In this document: piece after piece, positions 50,274 through 59,675 of the stretch
Layout of the letters: each line of letters starts with the position of its first letter
Numbering within the stretch: the stretch's first letter is position 1
Origin: an uncultured Bacteroidia bacterium
GTDB taxonomy: Bacteria; Bacteroidota; Bacteroidia; Bacteroidales; UBA932
Direction of reading: 5' to 3'
Assembly (NCBI GenBank): GCA_902762655.1
Contig: CACWOZ010000006.1
Span: forward strand, 118,595-182,594
DNA: 64,000 bases
Made by a program: the position numbers and the translations under genes
Notes under the pieces: model-generated
Told to the model about the DNA's origin: nothing
The model's database searches: none
The model's input: only the letters and a program-made list of their open reading frames with translations

Positions 50274-53200
50274 TTAGAAACTTACATTCATACCTGCAGT
50301 AAGGCCGAAGGCTCGCGGATACGCAGACCAATCGAAACCAGGAGTCAGGACCGAATTGCGAGTGGAGACTTCCGGATCAGGGCCAGAGTAAGAAGTGAAA
50401 GTGAGCAGATTCTCTCCTGAGACATAAAAACGCAGGCTTGAAGCATGGATACGACGAAGTGCCCTGGGCGGCAGGTTGTAGCCAAGTGTGACACTCCTCA
50501 GACGCAGGAACGAGCCGCTCTCAATTACACGGGATGAGTAAACTGCCATGCCGTTGGCATTCACGCGCGGGATGTCAGACGCAGGAGCGGTTTCCTTGTT
50601 GAAACGGCCTTCGTAAGAGCGGAACTGGTTCAAGTTGAGTTTGGTACCGTTTTCAAATATCAGACGGTTGGCATTGAGGACATCGTTCCCATAACTCCAT
50701 GAGAAGAAAAAGCCCAGGTCGAAGCCTCTCCATGTGAAATTACTTCCGAAACCACCGGTATGGAGAGGCTGTCCACAGCCAATTATGGTGCGGTCATCGT
50801 CATTCACTTCGCCGTCCTCATTGATGTCACGGTACTTTGGATCGCCAGGGCGTACATTGGATCGTCCGACGCTGGTCATGTATGGGATACCGTCTTTCAA
50901 AATACCTGCATCAGTGAAGTCTGAAATCCTGTATGTCCCGTCATAGATAAAACCGTACATCATACCGGAAGGCCTGCCTACTTGAGTAATATATGGGTTC
51001 TGGCTATTGTACTGCTGGTCCCATGATACCGAGCGAAGCAACGAATACTGATTGTCAGTGAGGGCTGTTACCTTGTTGCGGTTGATTCCGATATTGAAAT
51101 TGAAACTCCATTCGAAGTCCCGAGTGCGCACCGGAACCAAATCCAGGGTCAGTTCCAGCCCCTTGTTCTGCATGGAGCCAATGTTGAGCATCTCGGTAGT
51201 ATAACCAGAGGAGGCGGGGATGGTGGCGGCCAGCAGGAGGTCATAGGTATTCTTAAGATAAACGTCACCGGTAAACTTGATGCGGTTGTCAATGAAGGCA
51301 AGATCCATACCGGCGTTGTACTGTTCCGTAGTTTCCCACTTGAGTTTGTCGTTAGCCATGTTGGACGGGTAATAACCCGCTATGGGCTTTCCTCCGAACA
51401 CATAGTCAAAAGACCCCTGATTGCCGGGCAGAGTGGCTATTTGGGAATAGAAGTCATACGGTGTGGTAGTGCGGTTGTTTCCCGTAAGGCCCCAGGACAC
51501 ACGCACCTTACCATTGGACAGCCAATCCTGTCTCTTCAGGAACTCCTCGCGGTTGAAATTCCATGCAAGAGAGGCCGATGGAAAGTATCCTGTTCTATTG
51601 TGTGAAGGGAATTTGGAAGAACCGTCAGCCCTGAAAGATGCTGTGAGATAATACTTGTACTTGTAGTTGTAATTGAGCCGGAGCGCTCCGGACATCATTC
51701 GCCAGTCATATTCGAAGGGAGTAACTGTCTGGTACTGACCGGTATGCAGCCCACGAAGGCCAAGAGCCTCGGTGGTCATTTGAGTGACACTTGTCCCGTA
51801 ATAGTCGTAGTTTTGTCCTTGAAGGGAGAAGATACCCGTCAGTTGCAGATGATGTTTGCGCATGAAGTGCTTGTTCCAGGTAAGCACATAATCGTTGAGC
51901 CATGTACGTTGGTCGTACCAATAAATAGAGCCGTTAATGCCCTTGCCGGAAGGAGATCCCTCATAGCCCGTGTAGGTTTGTGAACCATTGAAGGATTCAT
52001 GGCGACGTTTGTTCATGGTGTAGGCACCCGTCACTTTAAGCGTAAGGCCTTCGGCAATGGTCCACACCAGTGAGCCGTTTGCACTCAAATAATCCTGCAC
52101 ATTATGCCGATACTCATTCCGCACGGTCTTGGCCGGATTGAAGCGGTAATCATTGGAGGAAGCCACGTCGGCATCCACCAGGCCGTCTACCCACTCATCG
52201 TCATCCCCTATTTGGGAGAGCGGACGTATAGGACGATATCCCCATACGGAATACATGAGCCATCCAGAGGCTGAAGAGGACTGTTGTGCGCTGGTAGGGT
52301 TGGTCCCATTTGTAGCACTGCGAGAATAATTAAGAAGCAAGTTCATCTTAACCCTGTCTGTAATCGCCTGCGACATGTTAACCTTGCCCTGATACCGCTG
52401 AAAATTGGAATTCACAATGATGCCGTTCTGATCAAGGGCCGACAGGGATATGTTGTAGGTCGTGCCGGTCTTATCACTGCCTCCCGAGACCGACACAGAG
52501 TAATTCTGCACCAAAGCATCACGATAGATACGGTCCTGCCACGAAAAGGCTTTCACTTTACGATAGTCTTCCAGCGAGTACTCGGAAGTTATGTAATAAT
52601 TGCTGCCATGAGTCTGGTCGGTGATGTCTTTCTGCAAGCGGACAAATTCATAAGCATCCATCAGATCTACTGGATTGGATATCCGGTTACCTGTCAATGT
52701 GGCCGAAAAATTCACTTTCGGCGTACCCACAGCGCCCTTTTTAGTGGTAATCACCACGACACCGTTAGCGCCGCGGGCACCATAGATGGCTGTAGCCGAT
52801 GCATCTTTGAGGATGTCAATGGTTTCGATATCAGCCGTGCTCAGGGATGTAGACATGGAGCTCTCGGATGGAAACCCGTCAATGATATAGAGTGGAGCGC
52901 TTGATTGGGTGAGAGAGTTGTTGCCGCGGATGACAATCTGTGCAGTAGCCCCCACAGAGCCATCGGTAGTTGTGACTACTACACCAGCCACACGACCGTT
53001 CAGAGCTTGGTCAAAACTGGTCACCGGAGCACTGAGGACCTCGTCCAAAGACACGGATGTGGCTGAACCGGTGAGATCTCTCCTGGCCACGGATGAATAA
53101 CCGTCACTGACCACCTGCGATGCAGCCAAAGCAAGGTTGTCTTCCTTCATCACAACATTGATAACCGTACGTCCGGCGACACTTTCCGTCATGTCCTGAT

Positions 53201-53438
53201 ATCCAAGGCAAGAGATGATTACCGAGGCCTCAGCCGGAACATTGAGCGTCCAGTTGCCTTCGACATCAGATACTGTTCCATTTGAAGTGTTCCCCGCCTC
53301 ATAGACCGTGGCTGCGATAACGCCTTCACCATTTGAGTCGGTAATCCTTCCCTTTACAGTAAGCGTCTGACTCAAAAGCATCTGGGCAGACAACAATGCC
53401 GGAATCATAGTTAAAAGAAACTTTGTGATAAGTTTCAT
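50274..53438 (-). CDS. SusC-like TonB-dependent transporter (glycosaminoglycan locus)
   Basis: This 1054-residue protein has a signal peptide (FLLTMIPALLSAQMLLSQ), a carboxypeptidase-regulatory-like domain (LTVKGRITDSNGEGVIAATVYEAG), and the plug with LYIIDGFPSESSM and DASATAIYGARGANGVVVITTKKG. The barrel ends FGLTAGMNVSF. It imports oligosaccharides produced at the cell surface using TonB energy. It is 4 bp from the PL8 gene upstream and 13 bp from susD, so clearly in one operon. Confidence 0.96.
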   Translation of the reverse strand: MKLITKFLLTMIPALLSAQMLLSQTLTVKGRITDSNGEGVIAATVYEAGNTSNGTVSDVEGNWTLNVPAEASVIISCLGYQDMTESVAGRTVINVVMKEDNLALAASQVVSDGYSSVARRDLTGSATSVSLDEVLSAPVTSFDQALNGRVAGVVVTTTDGSVGATAQIVIRGNNSLTQSSAPLYIIDGFPSESSMSTSLSTADIETIDILKDASATAIYGARGANGVVVITTKKGAVGTPKVNFSATLTGNRISNPVDLMDAYEFVRLQKDITDQTHGSNYYITSEYSLEDYRKVKAFSWQDRIYRDALVQNYSVSVSGGSDKTGTTYNISLSALDQNGIIVNSNFQRYQGKVNMSQAITDRVKMNLLLNYSRSATNGTNPTSAQQSSSASGWLMYSVWGYRPIRPLSQIGDDDEWVDGLVDADVASSNDYRFNPAKTVRNEYRHNVQDYLSANGSLVWTIAEGLTLKVTGAYTMNKRRHESFNGSQTYTGYEGSPSGKGINGSIYWYDQRTWLNDYVLTWNKHFMRKHHLQLTGIFSLQGQNYDYYGTSVTQMTTEALGLRGLHTGQYQTVTPFEYDWRMMSGALRLNYNYKYKYYLTASFRADGSSKFPSHNRTGYFPSASLAWNFNREEFLKRQDWLSNGKVRVSWGLTGNNRTTTPYDFYSQIATLPGNQGSFDYVFGGKPIAGYYPSNMANDKLKWETTEQYNAGMDLAFIDNRIKFTGDVYLKNTYDLLLAATIPASSGYTTEMLNIGSMQNKGLELTLDLVPVRTRDFEWSFNFNIGINRNKVTALTDNQYSLLRSVSWDQQYNSQNPYITQVGRPSGMMYGFIYDGTYRISDFTDAGILKDGIPYMTSVGRSNVRPGDPKYRDINEDGEVNDDDRTIIGCGQPLHTGGFGSNFTWRGFDLGFFFSWSYGNDVLNANRLIFENGTKLNLNQFRSYEGRFNKETAPASDIPRVNANGMAVYSSRVIESGSFLRLRSVTLGYNLPPRALRRIHASSLRFYVSGENLLTFTSYSGPDPEVSTRNSVLTPGFDWSAYPRAFGLTAGMNVSF

Positions 53439-53442
53439 GGCT

Positions 53443-56376
53443 TTAATTTTTTTTCAGTGAAAATTCAATAGGATGTCCGTGACGGCAGGTCACGTAAAGC
53501 AAAGTATGGTCACCTTTGGAAGATGCTTGGACACCGGTCCCGAAAACGCTATCCGTATAGGGCTGTTCCAAGGACCAGTGACCTTCCAGCAGCACTTCAC
53601 GCACAAGCGGCTGGCTCTCCTGTGGCGTAGTGTATGTCTTTTCCGTAAGGCCAAGATCAGGAGTGCAGACACTCATGATGCGTTTTTCTCCATTATCCCG
53701 CTCCATAACTATGGTCTCTGCCGGAATGCTGATATGCCTGGTAGCATAGGTGTCGTATGCTACGTAGGCTGTAATACCTGTGGCAAAGTCCTTCACTACA
53801 TGGGCCTGCCGGCTTGCATGAAGTACCTCGAAAGGACGTTTTCTGGAGCAAGAACGACGTTCGGCCGAAGTCGGTTCCACTAGAAGCAGGTACTCGTAGT
53901 TTGCTCCTTCAGGAGCAGTCCCGTGATCAATGACGGCCGTCACAAAATCCCCCTCTCCATTCTTTTTCCCGGTATTGTCCGGAGACTTCTGGCGCTGACG
54001 GTAAATGACCAGATTTTGTGGTTCATACAATATATAGCAGTTTCCCTTTAGATCTTCCACTATAGCCTTTTCATTACGTCTGATGGTCTGAGGGAATCCG
54101 CCGACTAGTTCTCCGTCCACGAGAATGGCTTCTGACGGCTGCAGGAGATGTTGTTGAAATAGTGTTGTTTCCGTAGGAAAGGCCGAATTGTTGGTAATGT
54201 CCGTTCCTATGAAAACAATACGGTTGTCGAAACAGAATACACTTTTGGTGGCCGTGGCTCCGCCGCAGAAGTTCTCCCGGTCTTTTTCAATATAGGTAAA
54301 TGCCATAACACCATTCTTCCCTTCCAGGGAGGATACGCCCGGGAAACGCTCCTGATTCCGCTCCATGAGGGTGCCTTTCAAAGGGCTGTCGAGTTTATCC
54401 CATGGCAAGTGGATGGCAGTAGTTCCTGGAAGACGGTTCCAGTCCCACCCTTCCTCAACGTAACGGGAATCCTTCATGCCAGCGGGTTTTCCGCTATTGA
54501 TGACCTGCACGGAACCATAACTCTGGTAGCGTCCATAGCGGTTGTTGCCGGCATAAATCTCAGAGCCCCAGACATCGCTGTTAAAGGCCTTGAGAGTAAT
54601 CATCCAGCCGCTCCGGCGGTGTATGCCAAATGAGCCGTAATTATAAACAAAAAATCCCTCCGGTGACGGAGATTCGCTGATTTTAGCAACTTTCAGTATG
54701 GCATTCACTTCTTTGTCGTTTCCCTTCAGCGCCAAATATGCTCCGCCAAGTTCAGCATCCACAGACGCTCCGCTCCCGCTCAAATCTCCCAGCACGGCCA
54801 GGTAGCCATAGGCATTTCTTACCTTTAAGGGGATGCCGCCTCCAAAAGGATGACGGCCGGAAATACCGGTAGCCCAATCATATAGGTTGCACCAGGTACG
54901 TAGAGCCATCAGTCCGGTCTTCACACAGCGCCTGGCCTTTTCTGAAGGGACGAAAGAAGTGCCGGCAACAAGTCTGAAATAAGTCCCCAGAGTGCTGTAG
55001 GCGCCGGTAGCGTATGCAGGGTAGTTGCCGCCATGATGGAACACAGTTCCATCCACCTTGATGCCCCCCAGCGTACCATGGGAATAACGCATGGAACCGT
55101 CCATCCAACTGGTCAGAGCATCCATGTGGGCTTGCTGCAAATACGGAGTATCCTGCAACATACAAACCACCACCTTTGGAACAAGCAAAGTGTTCCAAGA
55201 GTCCACAATCTCGTCACGGTCTTTCTCAAACGGCAAGCGACATTCGGCTTCGCCGCTCCAGTATGAAAGGGCATCCCTATATGCTTCCATACAGCCTGCA
55301 TTTCGGATTTCGTCACGAAGAATCCACAGAGCATCGGCCCAGCCACGGATATTGTAGCCATAATGGTGGTTCGTGCCCATGCCACTGCCTTTGTCAACCC
55401 CCTGAAAGATAAGGTGATCTGCCACCAGAAAGAACCGCTCAAGGGCTACCTTGTTACCTGTGATACGGTAATCCAGTGCAAGACGATACAGCACGGTGAA
55501 TGCTCGCTGCATGCGTATATCGGCCGAGGTACTCTCGTCGTTGCTCACGATGGGCGTACCTTTTGGCGTGCCGTCGGGCAAACGCTTCAGGTTCAGGGCT
55601 GCGTATTCCTTATCCAGCGTCTTGCGGTAAGGAACAGGATCATAGGCTCCGGCTGAAGGCATCTCATCGCGGAAGAAAGAGTCCAGATGAGCAGACACCT
55701 GTGCCAATGAGAACTCGTCAACCGAAGGCGCACCTTTCAGTGCAGGATAGCCCTCCCACTCTTGGAGTCGTGCCCAGTGCCAAAGATTGCGACGTGAGAG
55801 AAAATGATTATTGTCGGGAATCTGCGCATCTGGCGTGTTCTGGTGATGGATTGTATCGTCGGTAAAACTGAGCCGGTCCAGGCAGAAACTACCCTCCACC
55901 AAACGAGCAGACGGGCGGATGACCATCATGACACCGTCGTGTCGCCGGTCTTTCACTGGGACTTCTCCCACATAACCATCAGCAGTATGCATGTCTTCGT
56001 AACGGACCCATGCAGCGCGCCACCCCTTGAAATCCATGCCGAAGTGGAACCAGCATATATCACGGCCGTCCTGTCCGCGGAAAAGGACTAATAAAGGTTC
56101 CCTGGAAGGTGTTTCATTGCAAAGCCAGAACATCACGCCCCCCTTACGGCTGGACATAAAGGCTTGTATAGCTTCGGGGTCGGTAATGATGAGTTCCGCC
56201 TGTCCGGTCCATGAGAAGCGGAGAGAAGCAGCGCCATCCTTGAAACGGTCATGCTCTGTGCGCACACTTCCGACACCCCGCACTTTCACCTGCGGGGGGA
56301 TGGTTTCGAAATCGTAGCCAGCCAGGCTCCAAATACCGAGGACAAAAGATAAAACTACTGTTACAATCTTTCTCAT
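53443..56376 (-). CDS. Polysaccharide lyase family 8 (chondroitin ABC-lyase type), copy 2
   Basis: This 977-residue protein has a signal peptide (MRKIVTVVLSFVLGIWSLAGY). Same domain order as copy 1: N-terminal sandwich (FRGQDGRDICWFHFGMDFKGWRAAWVRYED), helical toroid with NHHYGYNIRGWADALWILRDE and the catalytic-type TVFHHGGNYPAYATGAY (His and Tyr candidates), and C-terminal sandwiches (KSVFCFDNRIVFIGTDITNNSAFPTETTLFQ). It degrades chondroitin, dermatan or hyaluronan by beta-elimination. It starts by overlapping the GH88 stop. Confidence 0.92.
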   Translation of the reverse strand: MRKIVTVVLSFVLGIWSLAGYDFETIPPQVKVRGVGSVRTEHDRFKDGAASLRFSWTGQAELIITDPEAIQAFMSSRKGGVMFWLCNETPSREPLLVLFRGQDGRDICWFHFGMDFKGWRAAWVRYEDMHTADGYVGEVPVKDRRHDGVMMVIRPSARLVEGSFCLDRLSFTDDTIHHQNTPDAQIPDNNHFLSRRNLWHWARLQEWEGYPALKGAPSVDEFSLAQVSAHLDSFFRDEMPSAGAYDPVPYRKTLDKEYAALNLKRLPDGTPKGTPIVSNDESTSADIRMQRAFTVLYRLALDYRITGNKVALERFFLVADHLIFQGVDKGSGMGTNHHYGYNIRGWADALWILRDEIRNAGCMEAYRDALSYWSGEAECRLPFEKDRDEIVDSWNTLLVPKVVVCMLQDTPYLQQAHMDALTSWMDGSMRYSHGTLGGIKVDGTVFHHGGNYPAYATGAYSTLGTYFRLVAGTSFVPSEKARRCVKTGLMALRTWCNLYDWATGISGRHPFGGGIPLKVRNAYGYLAVLGDLSGSGASVDAELGGAYLALKGNDKEVNAILKVAKISESPSPEGFFVYNYGSFGIHRRSGWMITLKAFNSDVWGSEIYAGNNRYGRYQSYGSVQVINSGKPAGMKDSRYVEEGWDWNRLPGTTAIHLPWDKLDSPLKGTLMERNQERFPGVSSLEGKNGVMAFTYIEKDRENFCGGATATKSVFCFDNRIVFIGTDITNNSAFPTETTLFQQHLLQPSEAILVDGELVGGFPQTIRRNEKAIVEDLKGNCYILYEPQNLVIYRQRQKSPDNTGKKNGEGDFVTAVIDHGTAPEGANYEYLLLVEPTSAERRSCSRKRPFEVLHASRQAHVVKDFATGITAYVAYDTYATRHISIPAETIVMERDNGEKRIMSVCTPDLGLTEKTYTTPQESQPLVREVLLEGHWSLEQPYTDSVFGTGVQASSKGDHTLLYVTCRHGHPIEFSLKKN

Positions 56377-57557
56377 TTAAGTTTGCTTCTTCTAATGAGG
56401 GCTTCCAGGAAATAGTAATCTGCGTAATTAAGCGGGACGTCAATATTGCTTCCATGAGGAAGAGAGCCCACACTATGCATTAGGATAAAACCGCCATTGG
56501 TACCTGGTTCGGCGCGGTAGGCCGGAGACGAAAGACTGGAAAGCATCTTGTCGGCAGTCTGGCGGTACTGTATTGTTCCCGTAATGGAGTAAAGATGATA
56601 AAAGGCGCTGGCCATTATGGCTGCCGATGAAGCATCGCGGTACGTGTCCGGGATGTCAGGAGCATCGAAATCCCAGTATGGAACGCCGTCTTCCGGAAGT
56701 CTCCCAATGATGTAGGCAGCCACCTTCTCCGACTGTTCAAGATAGCGTTCAAAACCTGTATAGGAATAGGCTGTTGCGAAACCGTAGAGGGCCCATGCCT
56801 GACCGCGGGCCCATGCTGATTCATCTGCATATCCCTGCGCGGTACAACGGTGCAGGACTTCTCCGGTTTCGGGATCATAGTCGACCACATGATAACTGCT
56901 GGCATCCGGGCGAAAATGATTCTCCAAAGTTCTGTCAGCGTGGCTTACAGCTATCTTGAAGAAAGTAGAGTCTCCACTCATGCGCGTTGCATTGAAAAGA
57001 ATCTCCAGGTTCATCATATTGTCTATAATCACAGGACACTTCCAACCGCGCTCAGCCTGCCAGCCCCTGTCCACATTCCAAGACTGTAGTACACCTGCTC
57101 CTGTACGGAAACGGGTGCTTAGGGAATGAGCCGTGGTGAGTATCTTGTCCCTGTATTCTGGGATATTCTTGATTCTCAAACCGTTGCCAAAACTGTCAAA
57201 AACCATGAAGCCTACGTCATGATGCCATGTCAAGTACTGTATGCTGTCAAGTTTCTCTGTGTGCACCCTGGCATGATCAGCCCACATTTCATCGGCGGTC
57301 AGTTCGTACATATACCAGAGGGTACCGGCGAAAAAGCCGCTCACCCAATCATCTTCTGGCACGAACTCCACTTCTCCTGCTTTGAAGGTGGAAGGAATGC
57401 GGAGTGTGTCTCCCTCCTCGCTAAGAGCAAGAAGGGAAGACAATTGCACTCTGGCATTTTCCACATTGTCTTCAACCAAACGGTCTGATTTGTGGCATGC
57501 CAACTGACTTACTACAGCCGTAACAACTGCGATGTAGTTTATGATTGAAATATTCAT
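56373..57557 (-). CDS. GH88 unsaturated glucuronyl hydrolase
   Basis: This 394-residue protein has a signal peptide with possible lipobox (AVVTAVVSQLACHKSD). The alpha/alpha-barrel has GH88 features: DDWVSGFFAGTLWYMYELT, HHDVGFMVFDSFGNGLRI (Asp region), CPVIIDNMMNLEILFNA (Asp region) and ESAWARGQAWALYGFATAYSYTG. It hydrates and releases the unsaturated uronate from the non-reducing end of lyase products. It is coupled by ATGA overlaps to the genes on both sides. Confidence 0.93.
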   Translation of the reverse strand: MNISIINYIAVVTAVVSQLACHKSDRLVEDNVENARVQLSSLLALSEEGDTLRIPSTFKAGEVEFVPEDDWVSGFFAGTLWYMYELTADEMWADHARVHTEKLDSIQYLTWHHDVGFMVFDSFGNGLRIKNIPEYRDKILTTAHSLSTRFRTGAGVLQSWNVDRGWQAERGWKCPVIIDNMMNLEILFNATRMSGDSTFFKIAVSHADRTLENHFRPDASSYHVVDYDPETGEVLHRCTAQGYADESAWARGQAWALYGFATAYSYTGFERYLEQSEKVAAYIIGRLPEDGVPYWDFDAPDIPDTYRDASSAAIMASAFYHLYSITGTIQYRQTADKMLSSLSSPAYRAEPGTNGGFILMHSVGSLPHGSNIDVPLNYADYYFLEALIRRSKLK

Positions 57558-59377
57558 TTATTCTGCGGTCCATATGACTTGTATGCATCCTTGAGAACGT
57601 AAGCGCCCGTAGCGGCGTCAAATGATGCAAAGGGGTTCTCGGCCTGATTGGAAAGCGTATTGACCACGCCATCTGGCTGTCCGTTGGGGTTTCCTGAATA
57701 AACCCATGAACCGCCGTTAAGCCCATAGATTATATCTCCGTCATTTTTGATGCCCGTTTTGTCTTGATCCGAAGAGAAAATGTAGTAGGTCTTGCTGGTG
57801 CCGCTGGTTGCGGGAGAATAATATATATTTCCGCCCAGCCTTAAAGATGCCACCCTGAAATGACGGAACAGACCGTTAGGGCTTTGGACATTGTAGAAAA
57901 TATTGTTTTTGACCGAAACATTTCCTGACCAGCAACTGGCATCGTTGGAATTTGTCTGGATGGTTGCATTGGCATAATTAAGCACCTGAAAAGAATTTAA
58001 TCCTGCGCTGAAAACGACATTGTTTTCGAAAAGCACATCTTTATAAACATCCATACAGGGAGATTGTCCGGCATTCACCAGTTGCACCGATCCTGAGAAT
58101 CTGATATTTGAATTCAAAAAGCGGATGCTAGAGAGCCCGTATCCTGTGGCGTTTATGGCAAAGAGGTTCTTGGAAAGTATCAAGTCACAGTCGTCAAAAT
58201 GCATTTTACCGAAATCCGATTCTGCACCACTGTTATTGAATACATAATTATCAGTAACAGATGTAGCATCAAAAACAATTCCTTTCATGACAATCGTTCC
58301 CCCTCGGAAAACGGAATAACGAGAAGGTTTCAAGGTAACGTCAGATGTGGGATTGCGGTTTACCAGAACGAGTTCCTTATTAATAATAAGCGATGAGGAA
58401 TACGTAAAATCCGCCGCTCCGCTGAGGAACACTATTGCCTTCTTGCCTGATACGGCGGAGCGAATATCAGGAGTGGTGTCGGAATCCAACACCTGTACTT
58501 CATTGACACCGCTAAAATCCGCCTTATTATAACCAATGCCGGCAATTTCAATAGTCGCACCTGCATTGAAAGCAGCATACAAATCATTACCAAAGGGAAG
58601 GCTTCCGATTGTGCCAAGTTTTACAAACTGATTACGCTCAAAACTCACACTGCCCCTGGTGCAACGGGTTGCAAAGGTGCCGTCTGTCTTGGTAAGGGTA
58701 AGAGTTATTCCTCGCGAGAAAGTAACGGGAGCCACAATGAAATAATAGGTTCTTCCACTCTCAAGGGTAGATCCGTCGGCATGTTTAAGTGTTACGGAAA
58801 CATCGGATGCAGTAACAGTGGGACTCCCGGCATTATAGTCAATGCTGACTCTTCCGGAAATTTTTTCGCTGTTGTTGCCTGTAATGGCGACACTCTTCAC
58901 ATCGTATTCATCAAGAGTGAATTGCACAAGGGCTCCGACATTCCTGTAAGCCAAAGATAGTTCAGAGATGGTCGTATATGCTACCGAAAGATTGGCGCCC
59001 GGTGCAAAACTGTCAGGCGTTGCTTCTTGAACGGCAGGTAATGTGGTAGTGATTACGCTTCCGGAAATGGAAGAGGCCGCATCGTAAGGATAGAGACTGT
59101 AAAAAGAAGTAGCCCCCTCCGTGACAGTAGCGGAAACAGAATTTGAAATAACCGTAAAAGGAGTGGAGATAAAGCCCTGGACATTATCATAGATTGCCAC
59201 CTTGTCTTCTCCATCTGTCCAGACTACAGAATGATCGTCCAAACAGCTTTTGACACCGTCCGCATATACTGAAAAGGTAACATCAGATAGTTTATATCCA
59301 GACTCGTGAGATTCTTTCACGCATGAAACGACTGCCGCCAACGTCAGAATCATATATATTTTCGTATTGACTTTCAT
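57554..59377 (-). CDS. Fimbrillin-like plus beta-helix surface lipoprotein
   Basis: This 607-residue protein has a lipoprotein signal (MILTLAAVVSCVKESHES). Residues 30-260 are fimbrillin-like (SFYSLYPYDAASSISG, LAYRNVGALVQFTL, YYFIVAPVTF). The remaining 345 residues are a beta-helix similar to the end of 38492-40714: IEIAGIGYNKADF, VLFENNVVFSAGLNSFQVLNYANA, VSVKNNIFYNVQSPNGLF, and the ending SFDAATGAYVLKDAYKSYGPQNK. It is the first large gene of the operon, before GH88. Likely a surface glycan-binding protein; no catalytic residues identified. Confidence 0.75.
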   Translation of the reverse strand: MKVNTKIYMILTLAAVVSCVKESHESGYKLSDVTFSVYADGVKSCLDDHSVVWTDGEDKVAIYDNVQGFISTPFTVISNSVSATVTEGATSFYSLYPYDAASSISGSVITTTLPAVQEATPDSFAPGANLSVAYTTISELSLAYRNVGALVQFTLDEYDVKSVAITGNNSEKISGRVSIDYNAGSPTVTASDVSVTLKHADGSTLESGRTYYFIVAPVTFSRGITLTLTKTDGTFATRCTRGSVSFERNQFVKLGTIGSLPFGNDLYAAFNAGATIEIAGIGYNKADFSGVNEVQVLDSDTTPDIRSAVSGKKAIVFLSGAADFTYSSSLIINKELVLVNRNPTSDVTLKPSRYSVFRGGTIVMKGIVFDATSVTDNYVFNNSGAESDFGKMHFDDCDLILSKNLFAINATGYGLSSIRFLNSNIRFSGSVQLVNAGQSPCMDVYKDVLFENNVVFSAGLNSFQVLNYANATIQTNSNDASCWSGNVSVKNNIFYNVQSPNGLFRHFRVASLRLGGNIYYSPATSGTSKTYYIFSSDQDKTGIKNDGDIIYGLNGGSWVYSGNPNGQPDGVVNTLSNQAENPFASFDAATGAYVLKDAYKSYGPQNK

Positions 59378-59386
59378 GTTCCGTAT

Positions 59387-59548
59387 TTAAAAGATTAAGT
59401 TAAAATCGCTCGGTACGCCTAAGCCAAAGTCGGCATCCCAATCAAAGATCATATCATTTCCAAATGATTCATTTTGCACTGACGCGCATAAAGGTCCTGT
59501 CATTTTCAAATGGAGAACCTGACAATCGGGGCTCTTGTAATTATTCAT
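59387..59548 (-). CDS. Small peptide at the head of the glycosaminoglycan operon
   Basis: A 53-residue frame from the ATG at 59548 begins MNNYKSPDCQVLHLKMTGPL and ends DFNLIF. The layout (basic start, Tyr, Pro at about residue 7, hydrophobic-Cys-Ala-Ser near 20, Asp-rich tail) resembles a class of small Bacteroidales proteins found before fimbrillin-like genes, and partly the peptides at 19344-19496 and 21493-21645. It lies 9 bp before a fimbrillin-type gene. No known domain. A longer frame to 59770 crosses the promoter region and is not supported. Confidence 0.5.
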   Translation of the reverse strand: MNNYKSPDCQVLHLKMTGPLCASVQNESFGNDMIFDWDADFGLGVPSDFNLIF

Positions 59549-59584
59549 TGTAACAATTGGTTTTAAGAGTTGTTGTGGTTTTTG

Positions 59585-59592
59585 CAAAAATA
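59585..59592 (-). promoter_or_regulatory. -7 box of the glycosaminoglycan operon
   Basis: TATTTTTG on the minus strand matches TAnnTTTG and lies about 37 bp before the ATG at 59548. No -33 TTTG at normal spacing is visible, consistent with a promoter needing an activator such as the divergent hybrid regulator (inference). Confidence 0.5.
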
Positions 59593-59611
59593 TGCAGAAA
59601 AGAAAGAACCT

Positions 59612-59645
59612 TTTGATATAAAAATACAAATAATTTATACTTTTG
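59612..59645 (+). promoter_or_regulatory. Promoter of the hybrid two-component regulator
   Basis: TACTTTTG at 59638-59645 matches TAnnTTTG, with TTTG at 59612-59615 placed 22 bp upstream. It rules out the TTG at 59643 as a start codon and supports the ATG at 59676. Confidence 0.5.
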
Positions 59646-59675
59646 TCCAATAAAGAATTATTTGTACTTTTATCC

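Noticed and set aside
59643-59675. TTG start for the hybrid regulator
   Set aside because: It lies inside the -7 promoter box, so it could not be in the transcript; the ATG at 59676 leads straight into the signal segment.
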